Shown: piece after piece, positions 25,754 to 35,361 of the stretch
Position numbering within the stretch: position 1 is the first letter of the stretch
Layout: each line of letters opens with the position of its first letter
Origin: Ruminococcus sp.
GTDB lineage: Bacteria > Bacillota > Clostridia > Oscillospirales > Ruminococcaceae
Length of the DNA stretch: 41,784 nt
Assembly: GCA_017523285.1 (NCBI GenBank)
Contig: JAFWWU010000025.1
Location: 1 to 41,784, forward strand
Direction of reading: 5' to 3'
Program-made: the position numbers and the translations under genes
The notes under the pieces: model-generated
What the model was told of the DNA's origin: nothing
Databases searched by the model: none
What the model saw: the letters and a program-made list of their open reading frames with translations, nothing else

Positions 25754-25789
25754 AAATCCCCGATCCTACGCGGTTCGGGGATTTTTTTG
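25754..25789 (+). terminator. Terminator of rplM-rpsI
   Basis: AAATCCCCGA and TCGGGGATTT form a 10-bp stem followed by a T run. Confidence 0.9.
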
Positions 25790-25818
25790 TTATTCTGAGA
25801 ACAGCTGAAAATCAGGCG

Positions 25819-25850
25819 GTATCCAACAAGTATCCAACACGTATCCAACA
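25819..25850. repeat. Three direct repeats of GTATCCAACA with 11-bp period
   Basis: Perfect copies start at 25819, 25830 and 25841, each separated by one base. They lie between the rpsI terminator and the gene wrecks that open the accessory region. Possible recombinase or replication-protein binding sites. Confidence 0.75.
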
Positions 25851-25889
25851 AACTGTCAGTCCATAATATAAAGATCCATAGCAGATGTT

Positions 25890-26235
25890 TAGTATCGTTT
25901 GACAAATTCACAGTATACATGATATATTTTATATTATTTGAAGAAGCAAGCCGTTCCGCAGCAAATTTCTTGGCAACAACAATACTATTTTCAATCATAT
26001 TGTCCTGATTAACTTCAATGATTTGATATGTCCCATAGTCCATCTTAGCAAAAAATCAGGATAATATTTCCATAATTTGCCGGATTCAGGAACGTAGTAA
26101 TGAACTGCAAACCCAGAATGATTGGAAGTAAACATTCCAGTAAAGTAGATTTCCTTAACTCTACCACTCCTGATATACATATCCTTACTCATAAGCTGAG
26201 AAATAGTGTCATTAAAGCAATAATTAAGCGAACTA
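25890..26235 (-). pseudogene. Remnant of a restriction-subunit-like (type III Res-type) C-terminus
   Basis: Two overlapping frames join into one recognisable domain: HSGFAVHYYVPESGKLWKYYPDFLL in one frame and DYGTYQIIEVNQDNMIENSIVVAKKFAAERLAS in the next. This resembles the PD-(D/E)XK end of type III restriction/helicase subunits, where the usual text is YxPDF...IIEVKGDN...AKK..AE. A one-base deletion near 26048 breaks the frame, and the catalytic Lys after Glu is Asn. No helicase part remains. Decayed. Confidence 0.65.
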
Positions 26236-26277
26236 TACATGATCGTTTCCGTATTCAATAAACGAATCTGCTGTTTC

Positions 26278-26355
26278 TTACTTACAATGACTACAAAATC
26301 CCATACCATTGTCAAATACAGGAGCAAGTCTAATCATCTCAAACTTCGTCTTAAA
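26278..26355 (-). pseudogene. Short fragment resembling the C-terminus of a HipA-like kinase
   Basis: A 25-codon open piece contains EMIRLAPVFDNGMGF, similar to the LAP(I/L)xDNG segment of HipA-type kinases. It is bounded by stop codons on both sides. Too short for certainty. Confidence 0.4.
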
Positions 26356-26435
26356 TTAACAAGGAAATGCTGATTCTATCCACAGACAGATTTAAAAGTA
26401 TCATAATGCATCTTAACTTATAATCATTTGAGTAA

Positions 26436-29400
26436 TCATTTGAGTGTCAGTTTGCGCAATGCATATGGTTTGGCAAACTTAATATATGCATCGCTGACAT
26501 AGATAGTATCATCTTCAATTGGTGATTTTCTAATAGCAGGATATACGATAACCTTTTTTGAAGAATGGTTGTTACATATTTTGATTATATCATTTGTTAC
26601 GATTAGCTTATTATTTGCGGCTTCAAGTATACCAGAGAGCTGATTTATATACTTGGCTTGTTCTGAATGTGGAATGTCCTTTGGAAGTTCGCCATACTTT
26701 CCCCAGCGGAGCAATTCAAGGCCTGCAAATCGATCAAGTTGTCCATGAACAAAATGATTTCTATAATGTCTTAAACATTTATGACACGAACTATCACACC
26801 CACAATTATTAAGTATTTCTTCTGCTTTAACAAGCAGCATTTCAATCTCTTTAGCTACGCTTGCTGAATATCCAGCACCACTTGAAAGACTGTCATAAAG
26901 ATATACATCAAAAAATGCACCTTGTGAATTATTACGGAATCTAAAACCAGATACAAGTTCAGTGAATTCTATATCCAATTCTTGACTTGCAGCTAATCTA
27001 AGAGCTTCTGCTAATGATTGGGCTGCCCTATTGAGCCATATTCGGTTATCTAAATCAATATTGATTTGATTAGTATCCAAAGCTATTTCAAGCACCATCA
27101 TATCTGTTACAAAATCATATCCAAGGTTTACATGTTTGGCGTTAGGATGTTTACACTTTGGAAGATTTCGAAATGATTTATAGGGCCTTTTAAGGTCGTC
27201 AAGTACCTTTTTACTATCGCCGGGCATTGATGCACCGCAATCTTCGCAAACCATGAAACCAGAACCACTCGGTCCACTGTTTAACATAATTATTCTTTGA
27301 TTAGTTCTTGATGCAATCCTTATATTCTTACACCCACAAATCTCTTTAATATCGTCAGATTCGGGTAATGTTGAATACAGCGGAGGTTGAGTAAACGAGT
27401 ATTCTTCATCAAGTTGAGCATCATGAACCTTTTCAGCATCTTTAGGAGCAAATCCCCATGGTTTTAACATCTGTGTGGTTAAAGTGATTTCATTATTCCC
27501 ACAAAATGGACATGTTTTAACTGTTTCGTCTTCAAGACCAAACCATCCGCATTTATGGCATAATTGTACGCTCTTTAAGTAATTAGGATCATCAAGGAAA
27601 GCCTTTGCTGGTGACATAATATTCTTGCTGCCTGGAACAAAGAATCCCCCCAACTGATACGTTTTTTTATCAACTACTATTGCCCTTCCTGGTGCATATT
27701 CACTTATTGCAACATCAAGGCCTCGTTCAACCTGATATGCTATTTTATTATTGTTTCCAGTTATATAAGTGCTTACAACATTTTTAGGGAATGAGTATGT
27801 TGGTATTATTCCTTCCTCATATAGTGCGTCAAGAAGACTTTTTTCTTTCACAAGTTCAACAGAATCAATTGCACCATACAATTCAGGATGCGACTCAAAT
27901 TTTATTTTTAAACTCAACAATTCTTTTTTAAGGCTATTTTTTAAATCTCTTTCATTTATATACGCTTCTTCAGGAACAAGAATGCTGCTATTATCAACAA
28001 CATAATTATCAATAAAACGCAGGCTCATATCAAAGTACTTGTTCATATAATCGCAGACAGGTAAGCTATCTAAACTTGCTTGTATGCTCGTAGTAAACTC
28101 CTGCATTAAAACCATATTCAAATGCCTGAAAAGTATCTTCTTGCTATCAATATCGATCCATGGTTTTCTTGGATCTCCGCGAAACATAGGAACTGGATTA
28201 TTGAAGTAGATCGTATCATTTGGCCCGTCTTCACAAAATGTAATTATTGTTGATAAACTTGCTCCTCGACGTCCGGCACGTCCAGCTCTCTGTTGATAGT
28301 TCTCTCTCATAGGAGGAATATTTCTCAATCCTACTGCAACAAGTGAACCGATATCAATACCTACTTCCATTGTTGTAGTACTTGATAAAATATCAACTGG
28401 TGTTTCATTATCTTGAATCAAATCTTGAAAACGCAATTCATATTTTTCTGTTTTTGACCATAAATCATCTCTTTGATCTTTGTGAGACAACTGAGCAGTG
28501 TGTTCTTCGGTATCTATAACCCTAATTTTCGCACCGTTCATCGCATCATAAACTGGATTCCTCCAGAAATCCAGAGCTTTCAATTCCTCATCTGACATTT
28601 CATGAATCATATGGCTACCGCAACATGGACATACTCCTTTAAGTAAAAATGGTGTTAATTCTGAACATATCTCACATTTGAACCATTTATGTTCAAGATT
28701 AAATCGAGGCCGTACTCTTGAAAGGTCAATATAGTAACGATCCCTTGGTATAGCTAGATAATTCTCAGTAATAATTCGTCTCCATATTAACATCTCTGGT
28801 GTATTATCTTTCCAGCCCATTATTCTTTTAATGTTTTCTGAAAATTTCCATTCTTTGTCAAGACCGTATTTATCAAATTTTCTTCTTACATCTAGTCGAA
28901 TATCATCGGATATTATATGTCCTAAAGCTGTTGCAGAATCACATACATCTATTATCCACGCATTAAAGAAACTTATAAAATCATCTTCAGAAACATTAAT
29001 ACCATTTTCCTCAAAGCTGTCTATGGAATCATAAAGTGCTTTTTGTGTAGGTTCAATCCAACTAATACCAGAATCCATAAGAGTATTGTATCCTCCACAG
29101 AATAATCGAAGAAGATATTTCTGCATCTGAATCGGTGCATTTGTCTGATCAAACCTTGGATTGTATTTTTGATTTCTCTTAAGACATCTATTATAATTTT
29201 TTATTGTAGTTTTACATTGGTCAGCAAAGTTCTCACTATCATCGCCGTTAAATATGTGAACATTATTTATTCCAGCTTCAAGGCAGAAAAGATCATAAAG
29301 GCTATTTAAAGATATATTTTTAGAATTCTCCATTATTTCCGAATCCTCCATTTTATCAATTGCTAATGCAAACAATTGACGAGCAGCTTCAATATCAGAA

Positions 29401-31670
29401 ATATCCGACATATCCCTTGCGAGCTTAGCCGCCCTCTGGCGGCTATCAGAGAACAGAAGCACTTTTCGACCTTCATTAGGGATCCTATCTGGATCATTAT
29501 CTTTTCCTGCTACGGGAGCTTGAACCTGAAACTGTGCTTTTATAAGATTATAGAACGATTGATTACCGCGAGTACTGAATGATGTTAGCTGCATCTGAGA
29601 TAATAAATGATGACAATGAGGGCATGAAGGAAAAGTAATTATCTGCGGTCTGCCAGGAGCTTTAAAATCGCAATAAAACAGCTTGCGCATATTGGGATCA
29701 CCAGACTTGGAATCGTCTTTAAAGTATAAAAAACCGCTTTTAATATCAAGATAACAAATCTCTATAGGGTATTTTCCACGTTTCTGATATATAAAATCTT
29801 CAGGTGGGATATACAAATGTATTTCTTTTAGATTTTTATCAAGTAATTGACCAGAATAATGCCACAGATATGCAAAACCAGATGTTCCTATTTCATCATC
29901 AAGTATATATCCCTTATAAAAAAGCGATCCACATCGGCGGTCGTTATAAAGCTCATATACAACACTTCCGCATTCAGGACATATCATATGTCCATCATTC
30001 AAAAAGATCTCTCCTAAAGTTAGAGATTTATGTGAATGAGAATGAGTGCAAAGGGGATTTGCACAGGCATATACGCCTTTGATTCCACGAAACAGCATAT
30101 GCATACGTGCAGGGAACAAAACCATATTATTCTTTCTTGCTAATGGTGCGATAGCAAGCAGTACACTTACAGCATTAAGGGCTTCATCTCTATCCAAACT
30201 TGAGAAAATACTTTTAGAGAGTTCGTCCAAAGAAACAGCGTTTCCCCTGCAAAGTCGAATCAATTCGTAGAATGGACGATAGTGAATTATATTATCATAC
30301 ATCCAAATACAAGCTTCGTCGACAGATGCAAATTGTTTCGGAACTCCTTCAATTTCATGCCAGAAATTATTCAAAGCCTCTAAGCGAGCATCTTCTTTTT
30401 CTTCTATGTCTGAAATTGATGCATCACTAAACTTATGAACAGGGATATCATACTTCTGCATACCATCTATTTTTTCACGTTCTCCACGCAAAAAAACAAA
30501 TTCAGCATTATTATCGGAAGCTGTAAGCTCTCTTGCAAATGTCATAACAGCTTTTTTCTCATCATCAGTTCCATAAGGCATACTTGCTGTTGTGAGTATG
30601 AATTGCACTCTGTCTCTGCTTATTCCAAGTTTATGAAACATTCTTCTGATTAATAGCGCAACTTCTCCGCCAGAAGAACCACGATACATATGTGCTTCAT
30701 CAATAATGAATAAAAGTTTATTGTTCTTATCTTCGTTGAGCCAGTTTTTTGTTGAATCCCATATTTTTTTTTCGCGAGGTCGTAATAGCATATACTCAAG
30801 CATCGAGTAGTTTGTAATAAGAATATCTGGACAGATTTCCTGCATTTCAAAGCGCGTGATCAATTCTGCATCTTCAGGATTAGGAATATGTAAGCCTTTT
30901 TTTATTCCATTTAGATATGTTTCCATATCTGCTTTTGCAGGAATTTTTCCTTCTTTATTAAGATTATTAAGGTATTCCTTGTCGTTATCAGTTTTAGGGA
31001 ATGCCATTCGAGATAGAGTTTGTACAAGTTGTTTGTCTTCGGAAGCTTTCGGTTCAGTTCCAGGATATGGAGTACGACCAGTATACATACCAAACTGCGG
31101 TCTACGAACATCAGCTCCACATACATCACGAAATATGCTTATAAACTTATTATCCTTATCACCAATAAGCCTTCTTAATCGGCTTACCTGATCGGAAACA
31201 AGCGCATTCATTGGATACATGATAACGGTTCTAACACCGCGCGTTCCCCATGTGCCGGGAGAATTTTTTGCTTCATCTGCAAGCTTTGCCAATAAAGGCC
31301 ACATAAAACACTCTGTTTTACCAGAACCTGTTCCTGTTGAAACAAAAAGGTCTTTTCCATCAAATGCAGCTTTAAGTGCATCAATCTGATGAACAAAAGG
31401 AGATGAATAAACGCCTAATTCTGCCGCTGATAATTGTCCCATAAATTGTTTCAGCCAATCTGGAAGATCAGTTTTCTTTATTCCCTCTGGACAACTTTTA
31501 TAGGCAGGCGAAGATTCTATATAAGGTCGTTGATATAATAATGATTCATCATCAAGATGTGAGTTTATTGCTGACAATAGAATCGGAGATTTTCCGAAAT
31601 ACTGAGATTTGATATAGTTTTCAAGTTCTGATCTCAGCTGTTTATGAACTGAATTAGCACCATTCGACAT
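26436..31670 (-). CDS. Very large DEAH-box helicase with DUF1998-type C-terminus (DruE/DrmA class)
   Basis: 1744 residues. Helicase motifs are clear: Q-type segment SPFVHQIDAL (90-99), Walker A STGTGSGKTE (111-120), MYPMNALVSDQ (151-161), PDILITNYSMLE (281-292), DEAH (324-327), TTASMPYG, and motif VI QQRAGRAGRRG near 1125. Several Cys pairs suggest zinc sites (CANPLCTH, CPECG, CEICS, CPCCG, CHKCGW, CPFCG). The C-terminal CDSSCHKCLRHYRN (near 1627) is the DUF1998/Zn-binding signature. This class includes DruE of Druantia, DrmA of DISARM and MrfA-like helicases; the size fits DruE best. It is the last gene of a four-gene operon, two bases after its neighbour, with GAGGAAT as ribosome site. Probable role: nucleic-acid translocase of an anti-phage system (inference). 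Confidence 0.9.
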   Translation of the reverse strand: MSNGANSVHKQLRSELENYIKSQYFGKSPILLSAINSHLDDESLLYQRPYIESSPAYKSCPEGIKKTDLPDWLKQFMGQLSAAELGVYSSPFVHQIDALKAAFDGKDLFVSTGTGSGKTECFMWPLLAKLADEAKNSPGTWGTRGVRTVIMYPMNALVSDQVSRLRRLIGDKDNKFISIFRDVCGADVRRPQFGMYTGRTPYPGTEPKASEDKQLVQTLSRMAFPKTDNDKEYLNNLNKEGKIPAKADMETYLNGIKKGLHIPNPEDAELITRFEMQEICPDILITNYSMLEYMLLRPREKKIWDSTKNWLNEDKNNKLLFIIDEAHMYRGSSGGEVALLIRRMFHKLGISRDRVQFILTTASMPYGTDDEKKAVMTFARELTASDNNAEFVFLRGEREKIDGMQKYDIPVHKFSDASISDIEEKEDARLEALNNFWHEIEGVPKQFASVDEACIWMYDNIIHYRPFYELIRLCRGNAVSLDELSKSIFSSLDRDEALNAVSVLLAIAPLARKNNMVLFPARMHMLFRGIKGVYACANPLCTHSHSHKSLTLGEIFLNDGHMICPECGSVVYELYNDRRCGSLFYKGYILDDEIGTSGFAYLWHYSGQLLDKNLKEIHLYIPPEDFIYQKRGKYPIEICYLDIKSGFLYFKDDSKSGDPNMRKLFYCDFKAPGRPQIITFPSCPHCHHLLSQMQLTSFSTRGNQSFYNLIKAQFQVQAPVAGKDNDPDRIPNEGRKVLLFSDSRQRAAKLARDMSDISDIEAARQLFALAIDKMEDSEIMENSKNISLNSLYDLFCLEAGINNVHIFNGDDSENFADQCKTTIKNYNRCLKRNQKYNPRFDQTNAPIQMQKYLLRLFCGGYNTLMDSGISWIEPTQKALYDSIDSFEENGINVSEDDFISFFNAWIIDVCDSATALGHIISDDIRLDVRRKFDKYGLDKEWKFSENIKRIMGWKDNTPEMLIWRRIITENYLAIPRDRYYIDLSRVRPRFNLEHKWFKCEICSELTPFLLKGVCPCCGSHMIHEMSDEELKALDFWRNPVYDAMNGAKIRVIDTEEHTAQLSHKDQRDDLWSKTEKYELRFQDLIQDNETPVDILSSTTTMEVGIDIGSLVAVGLRNIPPMRENYQQRAGRAGRRGASLSTIITFCEDGPNDTIYFNNPVPMFRGDPRKPWIDIDSKKILFRHLNMVLMQEFTTSIQASLDSLPVCDYMNKYFDMSLRFIDNYVVDNSSILVPEEAYINERDLKNSLKKELLSLKIKFESHPELYGAIDSVELVKEKSLLDALYEEGIIPTYSFPKNVVSTYITGNNNKIAYQVERGLDVAISEYAPGRAIVVDKKTYQLGGFFVPGSKNIMSPAKAFLDDPNYLKSVQLCHKCGWFGLEDETVKTCPFCGNNEITLTTQMLKPWGFAPKDAEKVHDAQLDEEYSFTQPPLYSTLPESDDIKEICGCKNIRIASRTNQRIIMLNSGPSGSGFMVCEDCGASMPGDSKKVLDDLKRPYKSFRNLPKCKHPNAKHVNLGYDFVTDMMVLEIALDTNQINIDLDNRIWLNRAAQSLAEALRLAASQELDIEFTELVSGFRFRNNSQGAFFDVYLYDSLSSGAGYSASVAKEIEMLLVKAEEILNNCGCDSSCHKCLRHYRNHFVHGQLDRFAGLELLRWGKYGELPKDIPHSEQAKYINQLSGILEAANNKLIVTNDIIKICNNHSSKKVIVYPAIRKSPIEDDTIYVSDAYIKFAKPYALRKLTLK

Positions 31671-31672
31671 AA

Positions 31673-32680
31673 TTAATATTCCTCTTTAAAACTAAATCCG
31701 GTCTGATTTAATAATCCTATGATTGCTTTTAATACGTCCGTATCAATTACTCTTGAAAAATTGCTCTTAACATTTAAGAAGGTCTTTGGCCAGCTATACA
31801 GCATTATCATATTCTGCTCGGCTGGAGGAAGAAGATATCCGATTTGCAAATATGAAATGGCACCGTCGATTTGATATTTAATATCAGGCAACACTTCTTT
31901 CGAAGCTAAAAGTCCATTAGAAAGATATAAGTAATTCATATCCTCAGTTAACCAATACGGAATCTGACTCGCCTCAACTTCATTATTGTTATACTTATAA
32001 AAATAATAGATCCTTGTTCCTAGAGCAGAAGTCCTCATTAACGATATTCCTGTGTTAATATCAGGCTTCTCTATCCAATAACCATTCCCAAAAGAAGGCT
32101 TGGTTTTTAAAAATTCAAATCTATCATCTGATTTTAAAACAGTAAATTTTGCCTGTTCGGAGTAGTGTTTCCAATAATCAATAATCGAATGCGGTGTTAG
32201 GTTAAACATTTCGCTGACGGAAAGTATATTATTACCTGCTTTATTTTTCGCAAGCGTACCAATGCCACTGATTGACACTTTTTTCGATAAAGATGTTCCA
32301 AGAAGGAATTCTATTCCATTAATGAAAGCTTGTCTATTTGCAGATGGTGAAATCCTTTTGGGTGAATGATAGACATTTCCAGTAGCTAAAAATGTATTAT
32401 AGATATTATCACTGATTTCATCAAAATGATCAGGATACAAGCTTTCGACTTCAGGATACATTTTCAAGTAACTGTTTAAAGTTGTTTCAATTCGTCGCTT
32501 GAAATGCTCTATTGTTACGGGAACCTCTTCCTCAAGCTTATCCCATAACGAAGAATATCCTATCCTTGATACTGCACTATATATCAATCTTGATTTATAA
32601 TACTCCTCTGGCTCTGTATCACCTTTTCGAATATCCAAATCAGATGCAATACGTGATAAAAGGCAGTTATATTTATTCAT
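31673..32680 (-). CDS. Unknown protein, third gene of the helicase defence-like operon
   Basis: 335 residues, soluble, no signal peptide or membrane segment, no motif I recognise. The N-terminal 130 residues look helical, the middle contains a Ser/Gly-rich loop (KKVSISGIGTLAKNKAGNN), and the C-terminal half is mixed with many aromatics (RIYYFYKYNNNEV, YWLTEDMNYLYLSNG). Its start overlaps the end of the preceding gene by eight bases and its stop is two bases before the helicase start, so it is surely part of the same system. It could be an adaptor or a divergent nuclease; nothing in the sequence decides this. Confidence 0.85.
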   Translation of the reverse strand: MNKYNCLLSRIASDLDIRKGDTEPEEYYKSRLIYSAVSRIGYSSLWDKLEEEVPVTIEHFKRRIETTLNSYLKMYPEVESLYPDHFDEISDNIYNTFLATGNVYHSPKRISPSANRQAFINGIEFLLGTSLSKKVSISGIGTLAKNKAGNNILSVSEMFNLTPHSIIDYWKHYSEQAKFTVLKSDDRFEFLKTKPSFGNGYWIEKPDINTGISLMRTSALGTRIYYFYKYNNNEVEASQIPYWLTEDMNYLYLSNGLLASKEVLPDIKYQIDGAISYLQIGYLLPPAEQNMIMLYSWPKTFLNVKSNFSRVIDTDVLKAIIGLLNQTGFSFKEEY

Positions 32681-35360
32681 CGCATTCTCCTAAATAGTTC
32701 TCTACAAGTTTAATATACTCAGAGGGAGCTCTTGATAGTACGTTGTTCTGATTATGAATTGTTTCCAAAAGAAGTTCTTCTTTTCCAGTTATATAGGCAC
32801 AAGGAAGTAGAAGATAAACAAGATCAGTTCCTTCACTTATTTCATATAATGAAGCCGCCTGAGCAACGAGTGTGCTTATCTTTTTTACAGCCAATGATGA
32901 CATCTTCATTTTTGACAGTAGTTGACTGTAAATTCTATTGTTTACCTTTTTACCAATGGTAGGAATAAACCCTTCGGAAGGCATAGAACCAACAAATGCA
33001 TTTGTCGGCTCTGAATCAACAAATAATTCCGTAAAAATAGGAAGTACATAGTTCAGCAAGCCTTTAGGCTCGATTGATAGATCTTCTATAAATGGCATCA
33101 CAAGAATAAAAAACTTGTCTGGTATATTAATTAACTCCATAATTGAATATACCCACTCGCTGCTGAAAGGATTTTCAATGATAATTACTGTATCATCACT
33201 ATTCATAACCTCTGATAGCACGTTACTTTCGTATGAATGCGAACAGTTCAAAGTACCAGCAAGCCTTGCATTTAATGCGGCTGAAAAAGCATTTGCAATA
33301 CTTTTACCGCATGGTCCAGCTAACAATACAGGAGTATGTGTTAAATATGCTGAATACATATATGCTGCAAGACTATCTCTGAATTTGCTTGAAACGCCAG
33401 CATTCTGCAATTCTTCTGAAATAAGGTTTTGAAGATCATTGATATCATTATATTCTTCAATACCTTCTGAAACGAGCAAACTTCCAGAAGTATAACATGA
33501 TTTAGGGATGATAGAAGCCGTAGAATTAATAGGTGTTACAAATGCCATTTGACTTATAAATTCAGCCGCATTTTTCCTTGCATCGTCAATTTTATTTTTT
33601 ATTCGCTCTTCAACATCTGATGCAAGTTTTTCTTTATCGGCAATACTATCGGAAATAGCACTAAGCTCAGACGAGAGCCGATCACGTTCCTTTTTAACGT
33701 TTTCTAATTCATTCCTTTTATCAGAGACATCTTTTTCAACCGCCATTAATTTTTCACTTGCAACTTTAATTCTCTCTACGTTTTCAGTTTCCCAATCATG
33801 ATTGATCAGTTCTTTGCATTTTTCGATTAATTCTGGATGCTTAGGAATTATATTGGCAAGAATGTCATTTTCAACATTATCATTATTTATGTAAGTCTCC
33901 GCATTCTCAATAAGTGAGACAACATACTGTTTGGCTTCAGATTCCGAGCATTTGCACGAATAGCATATCTCTTTATACAATTCATCCTGTGGCAGTTCCG
34001 TAATATAATCTCTGTAAATCTTCCATGTATTCTTAGAAACACCTTTTTGTTTTATAGCATTCCATGATGCACGCCTGAGAACTATATCTGTTACTATCTT
34101 TATTGGATCATAAAGCTTGATTATTTTAGGTATACCTTTGATTTTTAGGTATCTGTAGAACATTTTTCCGTCCAGTTCAACTATATCATCAAATTCAATG
34201 GTATATTCATCAACATAATAGCAGTCTTCTTTGAGCTTTAATAAGCCATTGTCTATTTCGCAATTTTTATTTGAGCATAATACTCCTCGATATTGTCTGT
34301 TATTTATTTTAATAGCCAAAATAATCATACCTGTTGACGGGTTTACAGATACCCCATTCTTTAAACAATCTACTACTTCGCCACTATTAACACTTACTGA
34401 AAAATCAACAACTTCAATCGGAACATATTTTTCACAATATAAATCATGAGTGTAATCCTCATCAGGGCGCTTATAGTTCTCTTCAAAGTTCCATGCCCAT
34501 ATGCCAATATGTCCTATTCCATCTGGTCCAGTTGTACATCTCAAACGAGTATTATTTCCGAAAGCCGGGGGCTTATTTACGTCAACCTTGAATGGAATTA
34601 ATTCATTCTTTTCAACATCAGCAAGTCTACTCATCCAAAGTTTACCATTATACTCATAGATCTTACATAAAGAATGATATGTATATCCATCATCTATGTC
34701 TTCTTCCGGTATTTGTTCAGCTGCTTTTAACGTATTCAATTCTGATTGAAGAGAAAGAATAGAAGCGTTTGCTTCATCAAGCTGTTTACTTATATCAGCA
34801 ACTCTTTGATCAGTTTCCTTTTGAAGCTGTTTCATTATTTCATTGCTGGATTCAAGCAATGAATCTTTTTCTTCCAGCTGCTTTGTGAGCTTTTCAATCT
34901 GTTCTGATAAATCACTATCATCGTTTTCATATGAAAGTTCTTTTACCAGTTTAGGTGATTTTACAAGTAACGAAACTAGCTTTAAATAATCATCATCAAT
35001 CGTTTTCTCTTTCAATTTATAATATATAGATACATTATCTTTGAAAAGACTTTCAGCTAAAACTATAATAATAGCCTTATTCTTGTCTGTTATATCTTTT
35101 TCTTTTTTTGAAACGCTTTCATCTATTTGACTAACAATATCTTCGGTATTACTTTGTAAAAATCCATAGATAAAATCTTCCGAAAGATTATTATGAACAA
35201 GAAATCTTATCTGATCAGCTGATAATGACTTTGCTCTAAGAGGTGTTATCTTTTGAAGGCCACGAGGATTCTTCTGAAATTGCTTCCGGATGTTTTCAAT
35301 TCCAAGTGTATTAATCAAAAAATCGATTTCTTCTTTGTTTAATTTAATAATTGAAAGCAT
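32673..35360 (-). CDS. Coiled-coil protein with a degenerate P-loop ATPase-like C-terminus
   Basis: 895 residues. A helical N-terminus (1-140) leads to a coiled coil (about 150-215), a beta-rich middle domain (about 225-410), a helical segment, a second coiled coil (about 530-600) and a C-terminal domain. That domain contains LLAGPCGKSIANAFSAAL (679-696), a Walker A-like loop lacking one residue of the GxxxxGK[ST] spacing, and VIIIEN (725-730) where a Walker B would be. This resembles an AAA+/McrB-type fold that may have lost or altered ATP binding. The architecture, long coiled coils plus ATPase-like head, fits an assembly or sensor subunit. It lies one base after the previous gene and overlaps the next, between a Zn-finger protein and a helicase. 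Family not recognised. Confidence 0.85.
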   Translation of the reverse strand: MLSIIKLNKEEIDFLINTLGIENIRKQFQKNPRGLQKITPLRAKSLSADQIRFLVHNNLSEDFIYGFLQSNTEDIVSQIDESVSKKEKDITDKNKAIIIVLAESLFKDNVSIYYKLKEKTIDDDYLKLVSLLVKSPKLVKELSYENDDSDLSEQIEKLTKQLEEKDSLLESSNEIMKQLQKETDQRVADISKQLDEANASILSLQSELNTLKAAEQIPEEDIDDGYTYHSLCKIYEYNGKLWMSRLADVEKNELIPFKVDVNKPPAFGNNTRLRCTTGPDGIGHIGIWAWNFEENYKRPDEDYTHDLYCEKYVPIEVVDFSVSVNSGEVVDCLKNGVSVNPSTGMIILAIKINNRQYRGVLCSNKNCEIDNGLLKLKEDCYYVDEYTIEFDDIVELDGKMFYRYLKIKGIPKIIKLYDPIKIVTDIVLRRASWNAIKQKGVSKNTWKIYRDYITELPQDELYKEICYSCKCSESEAKQYVVSLIENAETYINNDNVENDILANIIPKHPELIEKCKELINHDWETENVERIKVASEKLMAVEKDVSDKRNELENVKKERDRLSSELSAISDSIADKEKLASDVEERIKNKIDDARKNAAEFISQMAFVTPINSTASIIPKSCYTSGSLLVSEGIEEYNDINDLQNLISEELQNAGVSSKFRDSLAAYMYSAYLTHTPVLLAGPCGKSIANAFSAALNARLAGTLNCSHSYESNVLSEVMNSDDTVIIIENPFSSEWVYSIMELINIPDKFFILVMPFIEDLSIEPKGLLNYVLPIFTELFVDSEPTNAFVGSMPSEGFIPTIGKKVNNRIYSQLLSKMKMSSLAVKKISTLVAQAASLYEISEGTDLVYLLLPCAYITGKEELLLETIHNQNNVLSRAPSEYIKLVENYLGECDE

Positions 35361-35361
35361 A

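Noticed and set aside
25765-25785. tRNA 3' end (GGTTCG) as an integration site
   Set aside because: The GGTTCGGGG belongs to the rpsI terminator stem; no tRNA cloverleaf can be formed.
25819-25850. CRISPR array
   Set aside because: Repeats are 10 bp with one-base separations and there are no spacers or cas genes.
25747-26043. A 98-codon minus-strand frame as an intact gene
   Set aside because: Only its first part resembles a protein domain, and that domain begins in another frame; it is the second half of a frameshifted remnant.
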